Positions 53,201 to 62,958 of a DNA stretch of 64,000 nucleotides are shown here, one piece after another (positions within the stretch are counted from its first letter, which is position 1; each line of letters begins with the position of its first letter). The stretch spans positions 1-64,000 of the forward strand of contig JAJQJQ010000049.1 of NCBI GenBank assembly GCA_028622995.1, written 5' to 3'. The notes beneath the pieces were generated by a model, which had not been told where the DNA came from, made no database searches, and saw nothing but the letters and a program-made list of their open reading frames with translations. The position numbers and the translations under genes were made by a program. The stretch comes from Panagrolaimus kolymaensis. Lineage: Eukaryota > Nematoda > Chromadorea > Rhabditida > Panagrolaimidae.

Positions 53201-55239
53201 AAAATTGTTTTGTTTGTTATGGATCAATAATATAAACCCGCAAATCCAAAATTGTTGAAGGAATTTGATTTAGCTGCTTTAAAGGTTATTAAATTTCCTG
53301 CTAAAATTCAGGACACTTTTTTATATTTATTTTTTTTTTGAAAAATTGTTTTGTTTGTTATGGATCAATAACATAAACCCGCAAATCCAAAATTGTTGAA
53401 GGAATTTGATTTAGCCGCTTTAAAGGTTATTAAATTCCCTGCTAAAATTCAGGACACTTTTTTATATTTATTTTTTTTTTGAAAAATTGTTTTGTTTGTT
53501 ATGGATCAATAACATAAACCCGCAAATCCAAAATTGTTGAAGGAATTTGATTTAGCCGCTTTAAAGGTTATTAAATTCCCTGCTAAAATTCAGGACACTT
53601 TTTTATATTTATTTTTTTTTTGAAAAATTGTTTTGTTTGTTATGGATCAATAACATAAACCCGCAAATCCAAAATTGTTGAAGGAATTTGATTTAGCTGC
53701 TTTAAAGGTTATTAAATTTCCTGCTAAAATTCAGGACACTTTTTTATATTTATATTTTTTTGAAAAATTGTTTTGTTTGTTATGGATCAATAACATAAAC
53801 CCGCAAATCCAAAATTGTTGAAGGAATTTGATTTAGCCGCTTTAAAGGTTATTAAATTTCCTGCTAAAATTCAGGACACTTTTTTATATTTATTTTTTTT
53901 TTGAAAAATTGTTTTGTTTGTTATGGATCAATAACATAAACCCGCAAATCCAAAATTGTTGAAGGAATTTGATTTAGCCGCTTTAAAGGTTATTAAATTT
54001 CCTGCTAAAATTCAGGACACTTTTTTATATTTATTTTTTTTTTGAAAAATTGTTTTGTTTGTTATGGATCAATAACATAAACCCGCAAATCCAAAATTGT
54101 TGAAGGAATTTGATTTAGCCGCTTTAAAGGTTATTAAATTCCCTGCTAAAATTCAGGACACTTTTTTATATTTATTTTTTTTAAAAAAATTGTTTTGTTT
54201 GTTATGGATCAATAACATAAACCCGCAAATCCAAAATTGTTGAAGGAATTTGATTTAGCTGCTTTAAAGGTTATTAAATTTCCTGCTAAAATTCAGGACA
54301 CTTTTTTATATTTATATTTTTTTGAAAAATTGTTTTGTTTGTTATGGATCAATAACATAAACCCGCAAATCCAAAATTGTTGAAGGAATTTGATTTAGCC
54401 GCTTTAAAGGTTATTAAATTCCCTGCTAAAATTCAGGACACTTTTTTATATTTATTTTTTTTTTGAAAAATTGTTTTGTTTGTTATGGATCAATAACATA
54501 AACCCGCAAATCCAAAATTGTTGAAGGAATTTGATTTAGCCGCTTTAAAGGTTATTAAATTTCCTGCTAAAATTCAGGACACTTTTTTATATTTATTTTT
54601 TTTTTGAAAAATTGTTTTGTTTGTTATGGATCAATAACATAAACCCGCAAATCCAAAATTGTTGAAGGAATTTGATTTAGCCGCTTTAAAGGTTATTAAA
54701 TTTCCTGCGGCAAATCCAAAATTGTTGAAGGAATTTGATTTATCCGCTTTAAAGGTTATTAAATTTCCTGCGGCAAATCCAAAATTGTTGAAGGAATTTG
54801 ATTTAGCCGCTTTAAAGGTTATTAAATTCCCTGCTAAAATTCAGGACACTTTTTTATATTTATTTTTTTTTTGAAAAATAGTTTTGTTTGTTATGGATCA
54901 ATAACATAAACCCGCAAATCCAAAATTGTTGAAGGAATTTGATTTAGCCGCTTTAAAGGTTATTAAATTTCCTGCTAAAATTCAGGACACTTTTTTATAT
55001 TTATTTTTTTTTTGAAAAATTGTTTTGTTTGTTATGGATCAATAACATAAACCCGCAAATCCAAAATTGTTGAAGGAATTTGATTTAGCCGCTTTAAAGG
55101 TTATTAAATTTCCTGCTAAAATTCAGGACACTTTTTTATATTTATTTTTTTTTTGAAAAATTGTTTTGTTTGTTATGGATCAATAACATAAACCCGCAAA
55201 TCCAAAATTGTTGAAGGAATTTGATTTAACCGCTTTAAA
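50268..55239. repeat. Satellite array, right end block (about 35 monomers, more diverged edge)
   Basis: The array continues to a junction at about 55239/55240, where GATTTAACCGCTTTAAA gives way to gene sequence. The last 2 kb carries more private changes than the interior: TAATATAAACC at 53230, GCTGC for GCCGC at about 53274, 53696 and 54258, TGTAAAATTG at about 52634 and 53058, and a changed T-run at 54181. Greater divergence at an array edge is normal when unequal exchange homogenises the middle. Confidence 0.96.
54647..54835 (+). repeat. Three tandem 63 bp units with an open reading frame
   Basis: GCAAATCC starts recur at 54647, 54710 and 54773, exactly 63 bp apart. Each unit is the satellite core without the roughly 77 bp AT-rich spacer. 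All three read through in frame as a 21-residue repeat containing NPKLLKEFDLxALKVIKFP, where x is A, S, A. The joint reads CTGCGGCAAAT, with one more G than a simple loss of the spacer would leave, and that base keeps the frame. The last unit runs into the normal spacer. I do not recognise the peptide, and no start codon or gene context supports expression. Confidence 0.85.
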
Positions 55240-56521
55240 TATCGATTATTTGTCGGAGATAAAGAAATGAAAGGAAAATATCAAAACAAAATTCAAGAAA
55301 TGTGTGAAACTTGCAACTTTGAAATTTCAGAATTTTGGATTGATTTTATTAAATTTGAATTTCAATTTAATTCCGCTGAAGCTGCAAAAGAATTACTCAC
55401 AAAATCTTTCGAAGCTAAAATGAAAGATAAACACAAATTTTTTGATAAAATGTATGGTTTTTTTGAAAAATATCGCAAAATGGATTTGTGTGAAATAATT
55501 GATGAAGCCAAACTTCTCTAACTCAAAGGTTAGGAAATAAAAATGTTTAAAAGGTAAATCAAGAAAAAGTTTTAGAAAATCCAGAAATTGATGGGTTTAA
55601 TTTTCAACGGGTTTTAAAACAAACATCTTTTGATAATCCAATAAATCAAAAATTACCATTCAGTAAAGTTCTAAACAAATATGTTCTTGAAAACTTCAAT
55701 CCTTCCCATTTACAAAAGCTTCATAAAACTTGCAAATATTTCTTCCATGGGTATCGTTTTAATATTACTGATAAAATTGAAATGAGTCGAAGTCATATGA
55801 TATCTAATAGAAGAAATGCTTTCTTTCAAACATATCCCTTTTTGGAATATCAAAATTATAATATTTCTATTTCGCCAACTTACTTTGATTGGAACAAATT
55901 AAAAAATTTATGGTTAACTAATACTTTTTCACTGTACACCGATCTTGGCGGAGTAAGGTTAAGTAATCTTTTTGAAAAAGTCGTAAAAAATGATATAAAA
56001 TACGTATTTCTAAAATATGCAGAATTAACTATTGACGAATTTGATTTATTAACAAATTCCAAAACCATTGAAAATTTTAATTGTGATTTTTCTTCGATTT
56101 TTGATGGACATACTGAAGTTCCTGTGCAAACTTTATTAACTAAACTACCAAATGTTCAATTTGTTACGTAAGTTTATTATTTTTTTAAATTAGTTTAAAT
56201 TAAAAATCTTTCGCTTCAGCTTTTTAATTTTAATTTATTTTTAGTTTCCATCATTCTCCAGTAAATCAAGAAACTCCTGAAGCTTTACGTTTAATCAAAT
56301 TTAACCATAAACTTAAACTATTTGATTTACGCTGGACGGATGATTTCCCTCAAGAACAATTTAGTGAATTTTTACAAAAAAATCTTGCTCCAAAAGCAAT
56401 TCTAATTCTTTCAAAAGATGTTGAGCAAGCTGAAGAATTTAAGAATTTTATGGAAGAAAAAATTGCAACATGGCAACCGGAAAATGAAAAGCCTATTTAT
56501 ACGTGGGCCTATGATGAATGA
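55240..56521 (+). pseudogene. 5'-truncated HAT-like/F-box-like gene copy at the satellite edge
   Basis: This is a paralogue of the gene at 60283-62062, retaining its last three exons: 55240-55528, 55576-56167 and 56245-56521, with introns of 47 and 77 bp at matching places and phases. The first exon starts inside the frame (RLFVGDKEMKG) where the satellite ends, so the start codon and upstream exons are gone. An in-frame TAA at 55519-55521 stands where the other copy has a Tyr codon, three codons before the splice site. The remaining exons are open and close to the paralogue, including LPFSKVLNKYVLENF, FEYQNYNIF-like FLEYQNYNIS, and the C-terminal ENEKPIYTW. A possible polyadenylation signal AATAAA lies at 56605-56610. 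Expression of a shorter protein from an inner Met cannot be excluded, but a dead copy is most likely. Confidence 0.8.
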
Positions 56522-57235
56522 AAATTTGAGAAATATTTGTTTTGCTTTTGTATTAATTTGATTGTTTGTGTTATTTATCTTTGGTGTTACTATATGTAAA
56601 TTAAAATAAAAGAAAACCATTTAATTCCTATGTGGAAGTTGGATCCGTTTTGAATTGCATCAATTAACAATCTGAATTCAAAAATTTCAAAATTAAAGAT
56701 TTTGACAAGCTAAGACCCCGCTTTCGCGGGGGTTCATACAATCGCATACTTCAAGCATTTAAATAATTTAAAAAAATTTATAAACTTAAAATCTTATGGA
56801 TCTGGATCCCAAACATCTTATGTATCACTCCTCCCAGCAAGCTATTGGTATGCCTACATGATCTCATCCAAGCGAAATCATATTGAATTTTATTCAAATA
56901 GGATCCTTTTAACCAATCTCAAAGAGCACCAATAATTTATAGCATCAAAAAGCAAGCAACCGCTCATCAGCGTTTCATTTTGATGCAACTAAAGCTAAAG
57001 TTCATTCTCAAATTCATTTTCAAATAAAAATCACTTCATGCAAATTTTTTATTATCATTCCTTTCATTCTTTTGCAAGGTACACCTTAAAAAGTGCATAC
57101 ACCTAATATATTCCGCCTCCGGGAAATCAGGTCGCTCATTTCATTTATTTCATCAAATTTCCAATCCATAGACACCCAACATCAACAGGCAAAAATTTGA
57201 CGTGACATCGGACAAACACACACATTTTCAATTAG
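56522..57235. other. Intergenic region with a GC-rich hairpin
   Basis: No coding region is convincing here. CCCCGC-TTTC-GCGGGG at 56716-56731 is a perfect 6 bp hairpin in otherwise AT-rich DNA. The stretch 56790-57180 is less T-run rich than its surroundings and has several GGATCC-like words, but I see no ORF or RNA gene in it. Confidence 0.6.
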
Positions 57236-57396
57236 GTGGCGTGGACGATTGTCACCAACAAACTGAAGCTTTTGTAATTGGAGAATGGGAAAAATGTAAA
57301 CCATTTTTAGAATTTGCATTTGAAAACGATACAAAATTAATGGAAACTTTTACAAAATATAAAGAAAATTTTACGAAAAGCTTTATTTTTGTTTAA
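57236..57396 (+). pseudogene. Orphan exon-like ORF, unknown family
   Basis: The open frame reads GGVDDCHQQTEAFVIGEWEK and continues through KCKPFLEFAFENDTKLMETF to a TAA at 57394-57396. TTTTCAATTAG before 57236 looks like a splice acceptor. There is no ATG in frame upstream, and no donor or second exon that I can see. The peptide is charged and helical with two cysteines, like an exon of a small secreted nematode protein, but I cannot assign a family. It could be a gene remnant, an exon of a gene whose other parts I missed, or chance. Confidence 0.3.
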
Positions 57397-58120
57397 AAGT
57401 TATTTAAAACGTGTAACAAATTTATGAATTTAAAAAGCCACATTGAACAGAGATTAGCCAAACATGTATAAAGATAATTTTAAAAAGTTCATTTTTTTAA
57501 ATATAAACAAAAGTTAAGTGAAGCCGCGACTTGTTGATTACTAAAAATGAAATTCTCAAATATGAATTTACTCTATTTCGATTTTGGCAATTTGGAATTA
57601 GAATATTGAATTTCTTAAAAATATGCAACACAGAAATAGTTTTTTTTGATAAGCATAGCAAAAAACAAGATTTAGATGATAAGTACAAAAAAATTTAAAT
57701 ACTTCAAAGTGTGTATAAACAAAGTTTATATTTTTTATAAAAAAGGTTCTGGAACTAACATAAGCTTAAATTTTTAAATGATTTGAGAAAACTTTATTTC
57801 AGTTAAATTTAAGCCGGTCTCGGATAATGTCCTTATTAAGGGTAGAGAAACAGTATAAAAAAATGTATGTAGTTTTTTGTTCTCTCCAACTTTTTAAGAT
57901 AACATATGGGCAAAAATTTCAGATTTAATTATGGAACATATATTTTTCCCAAAACCCAAAAGATTTGCATGCATTATTTTTAAAAAAGTGTTTACAATAA
58001 CAGGAAGTAATAATTCCATTTAACATAATCTGTCACGTCCTCAAAAAATAATCGGAACATTAAAAAATATAAAAAAACAAAAGGGAAAAATCGTAGCATA
58101 ACAAAAAAGACTTTACTAAT
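57397..58120. other. AT-rich intergenic region upstream of the DUF229 gene
   Basis: No gene or clear repeat is visible. It should hold the promoter of the gene at 58121, but I see no motif that I would name with confidence. A short minus-strand ORF at 57497-57688 has no recognisable content. Confidence 0.5.
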
Positions 58121-59958
58121 ATGATGATGACCTCTTCAAAGCAATTACAACAAATATTTGGTTTAATTTCTTTTGTTGTTATTATATATTTATTTATAAC
58201 GGATTACAAATTTATTATGGATAATTCTAAAGTTCTTAAACCCCTTTCAAAAAAAGCTTTATGTAAGTTAAAGGTTTCAAATCCATGGGATCCGAGTATA
58301 TTAAAATATCTGAAACATGAAAAATTTGAATGCGAAGCTGAAATTTTACCAATAATTTATTTAGAAAATTATTTTGTTATTATAAATAAGATTATAGCCA
58401 AAAAACATACAGATTGTCAATGGCAGTGTATCAATCACATTTTGGGAAAAAATTATAAAAATGGAATATGGAAATCAATTTCTGAAGCAATAAATTGTGA
58501 TATTTTTCGTGTTCGATGTTATACCAATGGAAAAATTAAAAATGTTTATTATCAAGGTTTGCATACTGTGATTATACCAAAAAAGCAACAACAACAAAAA
58601 TCGAAAAAAATGGATGATGATGGATATAGCCTTCACATATTGGTTTTGGATTCAGTTTCCCGTTCTCAAGCTATTCGATTTTTGCCTAAAACCCTTAATT
58701 ATTTAATTCATGAACATGAAGCTTTGGATTTTATGTTTTATAACAAAGTTGCATTTAATTCTGACCCAAATGCATATGCTGCATTTATAGGGAAGCATCC
58801 AAATAATTCTAGAACGGCTCCTATGTTTGCGGCTGATTTACAAGATAATCAAACATTTGAAAAACATTATATTGGAAATATTTTTCAAAATAATAATTTT
58901 CCAACTCTTTTAAATGAAGATGTATTTTCAGTTTTTCGTGAAGAAAAATTTAAACCCATGCATATGTTATATCCAATTCTTCAAGAATCTTTTAGTTGGA
59001 AACATATAACCAATTGTAAATCCTTAAGTTTGAAATATCAATTAAAATATTGGTCGCAATTTATTTCGAGTTATCAAAATAAATCTAAATTTTCGCTCAA
59101 TTGGAACACTCATCTCTCACATGATGGTCTGAATTTTTTGTTTATAGCTGACGAAATATTATTAGATTTTTTTGTTAAACATAAAAATGAAGTTTGTTTT
59201 TGGTCATCCATTTTTTTTTTTGAAGATAATTTCTTGTTTTTTAGTTTGACAACTCTTTCCTCATTTTAATGGCTGATCATGGACCAACATTTGGTTTTCA
59301 TCGATTTGAAAAGGTTATGGCTTATGAAGATAGCAATCCAATGTTTTTTATTTCAATTCCAAAAAATTTAAGAAATAATGAAAAACTTGTTAAAACTTTG
59401 AAAGAAAATTCTCAAAAGCTCACGAGCCATTATGATTTATATGCGACTTTTATTGAAATTTCTAAAATGCTTAAATTAGAAATCCCAAATGACATAACTT
59501 TCCATGGAAAAAGTTTGTTTCATGAAATGCCAAATGATCGAGATTGTTATTCCATGGGTATTCCACCAGCTTATTGTCTTTGTCGATTTGATGAAAAACT
59601 TTTATCTCTAAAAGACTCTTTGCATGGAAGAATAATCGATGCCATAATAGCTGAGGCAAATACCGCTTTGACGCCGTATCGAAACACATGCATCATATTC
59701 GAAAAGGACCCTAATTTTGTACCAGAAATTATTCAACTCAACATCGAAAATAGTAAAAACTATAAAGTTTTTAAAGTTACTTTTCAAACCAAATATTTTG
59801 ATCATAATTCCCGATGGTGGACTTATGTTTACTTGGATTCAAGAGAAAATAAAATAAAAAATATGTTGGATTTCGGGCAGAGGATAGACCCTTACGGAAA
59901 TGCTAAAAGATGTTTAACAGATAAATTTTGGTTTTGTTATTGTAATAAAATAAAATAA
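58121..59958 (+). CDS. DUF229 (sulfatase-like) membrane or secreted protein
   Basis: There are two exons, 58121-59191 and 59245-59958, split by a 53 bp intron (GTTTGT...TTTTAG); joining them gives 594 residues in phase 0. A hydrophobic segment at about 11-28 (LQQIFGLISFVVIIYLFI) is a likely signal anchor, so the rest should be lumenal or extracellular. Family marks in order are a Cys-rich part (CQWQC at about 99-103), LHILVLDSVSR at 171-181, FNSDPNAYAAFIGK at 212-225, HLSHDGLN at 331-338, and, across the splice, FDNSFLILMADHGPTFG at 358-374. The DSVSR and ADHG motifs sit where DUF229 proteins, which share the alkaline phosphatase/sulfatase fold, carry metal-binding residues. The substrate is unknown and activity is not proven. 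Reading the second part as a separate gene from the ATG at 59269 would cut through the conserved block, so the intron is preferred. AATAAA words follow the stop directly. Confidence 0.88.
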
Positions 59959-60282
59959 ATTAATGATAAATTATTTATTGGGTAACATTATTGTAAAGGA
60001 GGCCCGAAGAAGAAGTAAAGGCTTTAGATATAAATACGAATAAAAAATCTGAATTTTCTTAAGAGTTAGTTTGCAAAAAAATCTTTTTCCATTTATTTTT
60101 AAAACAATCTTCGGATTTTTAATTTCTGGATTATGCCAAGATACATGGAAATATACTGAATTGCTTAAATGAAAATATTCTTTTTTTTATTTCGTTTTTC
60201 CGGAAATTTCCTTTATTATTTGATCAGAAAAAATGTAACATTTTAAATTTTTTCGCTCAATTCTTTGATTTATAATTTTCAG
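59959..60282. other. Short intergenic region
   Basis: The region is AT-rich with no supported gene. It may hold an upstream exon of the next gene, because a splice-acceptor-like TTTATAATTTTCAG ends at 60282, but I could not identify one. The acceptor could equally receive a trans-spliced leader, which is common in nematodes. Confidence 0.5.
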
Positions 60283-62062
60283 TTGTTGTCGACCCTAAAG
60301 TTACTACCAATCATTCGTTCAATAAATAAGCCTATGAATGAAAGATTAAAAGAAGCGGAACTCTTGATTTCGCTTCCTCATTCAAAATTATCATTGGCTT
60401 TTGAAATTTTTATAGAGTTTCAAGGTTTGCATTTGAAATATTTTGGATTAATAATTTTAATCTTTTATTATAGGTAAAAAGGTTTCTAAAGCTATGATGG
60501 AGAAATACAAAAAAGCTTGTGAATTATATTTAAAAATCATTGAAACAAATATTAACGATTCAAAAAGCTTAATTAAATTATTTATGGAAACTAAAAACGA
60601 TGATTATGTAATCAAAAATATTGAATGTCTTCTAAGAAAAAATTCTTGGTGCCAAAACCTTTGGAAAGCTTACATTCAATATTTGGAAAATGCAAAAAGC
60701 GATTCCAAGGTTGTTTTGTGAAAATTTAAATTTTAAAACTTGCATAAGTTTAAATTTTTCAGGATTTGTTGCAAGTTTACTCTCGATATTGCCGATTATT
60801 TTTGGGAGATAAAGAAATGAAAGAAAAGTTCGAAGAAAAAATTGAAAAACTTAGCGAAAATTGCGACTTTGAAATTTTTGAATTTTGGATTGATTTAATT
60901 AAATTTGAATTTCATTTTAATTCTCTCAATTCCGCTAAAGATTTGCTTGAAAAAGCTTTTGAAACGAAAATGAAAGATAAACTCAAATTTTTAGAAGAAA
61001 TGTATGAATTTTTTGAAAAATATCGCAAAACTGATTTGTGTAATATGATTGAGGCTGCCAAGAGACGCTACCTCGAAGGTTAGGAAATAAAAGCTTTAAA
61101 AAGTTATACTAACAAAAAGTTTCAGAAAATCCAAATATTGATGGATTCAATTTTAAACGAGTCTTAAAAGAAACATCCTTTGATAATTTTACGACCCAAA
61201 AATTGCCATTCACTAAAGTTCTAAACAATTATATCCTTGAAAAAGTTGAATATTTTCATTTACAAAAACTTCAACAAACTTGCAAATACTTTTATTTTAA
61301 TTATCGCTTTAATATTACAGAAAAAATTGAGTTCGGTTTAAATTATACGCGTGACAGAAACCCATATTTTAGAATATATTCTTCTCATTTTGAATATCAA
61401 AACTATAATATTTTTATTTCTCCAAGCTACTTTGATTGGAATAAAATTCAAAATTTATGGTTAACCAATACTTTATCAATTAATTCTGGCACTGGAATGT
61501 TTAACAAACTTTTTTCAAAAATAGTTAAATTTCATATAAAATATTTATATTTATATGATGGAATATTTACTTCTGCCGAATATGATTTATTAACAAAATC
61601 TCAGACTATTGAACATTTAATTTCTTTTCATACTACTGTTTATGATAGACAAAATCAAATTGAGATTTCTTTAGATAATTTGTTAAATAAAGTTCCAAAT
61701 GTTCGATATATCACGTAAGTTTATTCTTTTGTTTGTTTCTTAATTAATTGAATTTTATTTTTTATTAATTCACTTAAATTTTTAGATTTACTCGTTGCAT
61801 TATAAATCCACAAACTTTTGAAATGTTATTGTCAACCAACTTCAACCATAAATTTACAAAATTTGATTTACGCTGGGCTGGAGATTTTCCACAAGAGCAA
61901 CTCCTTGAATTTCTTCAAAAAAACCTTGAACCCAAAGCCACTCTCAATCTTTATAAAATGAGTCAAGCTAATGCAACAATCAAAAATTTTATGGAAGAAA
62001 AAATTTCTTCATGGCAGCCTGAAAATGAAAAGCCCATTTATACTTGGAGCGATGATTTTTGA
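60283..62062 (+). CDS. HAT/TPR-like helical protein joined to an F-box-like segment
   Basis: The exons are 60283-60424, 60474-60709, 60763-61078, 61126-61714 and 61786-62062, with introns of 49, 53, 47 and 71 bp; all junctions keep one frame. The likely start is the ATG at 60334, giving 502 residues. The frame is open further up to 60265, but an acceptor ends at 60282. Residues 1 to about 214 are amphipathic helices with spaced aromatics (LWKAYIQYLENA; EFWIDLIKFEFHF; MYEFFEKYRKTDLC), which resemble HAT or TPR repeats of RNA-processing proteins. About 241-275 (LPFTKVLNNYIL...LQKLQQTCKYFY) resembles divergent nematode F-box segments. The rest ends in ENEKPIYTWSDDF. If both parts are real it may bring a target to an SCF ubiquitin ligase; this is inference. 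A truncated paralogue lies at 55240-56521. The start is the least certain part, and an extra 5' exon is possible. Confidence 0.72.
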
Positions 62063-62958
62063 AATATATCGTAATTATAAATTTTCATGTTTACTTTTTT
62101 TGATTTGTAGTTATTGAAAAAAAAAAATCTTTCAAAAAAATAAAAATAAAATTTCTCAAAACAAACAAAAAATATCAAACTGATACTTTAAAGCCGAAAA
62201 AGAGGGCTGGGCGACATCGACATTTTCGACATCGAAATTTTTTGAAATAAGTATAAAAGGCTCGATCAAAAATGTGTATTTGTATGTTCGAAGTTTTTTT
62301 TAATTTGAGAGTCATCAATAAATAAATCTTTGCTTAAACTACAAACAAAAAATTTATCTCTATTGTTTTCGCTTATTTTTTTTTATTTCGTACGCAACTT
62401 CCTGAAACGCTAATCTACAAATATTTAAAAATTCATAAATAAAATAGTAACAAACATCAAGAACAAATAACGTAATATTCCAATACTGTTCTATTGTTTC
62501 GGAGAAAAAACTAAGAAAAAATGTATCATGAAAAATAAATATTCTGCTGAAACAGGATTTCCTTATAGCTACGTCAAACTTTAAAAAAAATATTGAATTC
62601 TTGATTAATTTTTTTATTCATAAAACAAAAGAAATGTATCTTTTTAAAGTATAAATAAATTAAAACAATGTGCACTTAGGAGGAACTCAAGCAAAGAAAA
62701 ATTGTTGCATTTTGTTTCAATTTTTTTAATTAAAAATTTGCAAAGCAAAAATTTAATTTTTTCTTTAATAACTTCGTATACTTTTAGTCTTTACTTGAAA
62801 CTTGAGAGAGAAAAAACAGTTGGATATTTATTTAATATTTCTCAGTTTGACACATATATTAATATAGTTTTCGCTAGGAGACATTTTGATTTCTAACTTT
62901 TGTTTTAAGACACCTATCAAGCATATTTATTCTGTGTGACACCAATTTACAATAGAAA
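62063..62958. other. AT-rich intergenic region between the F-box-like and Srg-like genes
   Basis: No supported gene is present. AATAAA-like words at about 62138-62150 probably serve the preceding gene. A short ORF at 62702-62896 lacks family features and is probably chance. A possible small LTR-like insertion at 62181-62341 is listed separately. Confidence 0.5.
62181..62341 (+). mobile_element. Possible solo LTR-like insertion
   Basis: The 161 bp segment is flanked by CAAAC on both sides (62176-62180 and 62342-62346). It starts TG, has a strong TATAAAAG at 62252-62259, and AATAAA words about 65 bp later at 62317-62326. This order is typical of an LTR. The end is TA and not CA, and the flanks are low-complexity, so chance is possible. 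It also contains CGACATCG twice, 15 bp apart (62212 and 62227). Confidence 0.3.

Noticed and set aside
54659..54874. 71-residue plus-strand ORF taken as a gene
   Set aside because: It starts at a TTG inside satellite core and ends in the poly-Phe/Leu spacer. It is the 63 bp triplet running into a normal monomer, with no start codon or gene context, so it is described as a repeat.
1..55239. CRISPR array
   Set aside because: The whole 140/141 bp unit repeats without unique spacers, and the context is eukaryotic.
55240..55521. In-frame fusion of satellite peptide to the truncated gene
   Set aside because: The satellite frame enters the gene one base out of register and stops at the TGA overlapping the ATG at 55267.
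59471..59805. Two minus-strand ORFs
   Set aside because: They are antisense to DUF229 exon 2 and show no independent features.
62702..62896. 64-residue ORF upstream of the Srg-like gene
   Set aside because: It starts at a TTG, is rich in Phe/Leu/Ile as expected for random AT-rich DNA, and lacks splice sites that would join it to a neighbour.
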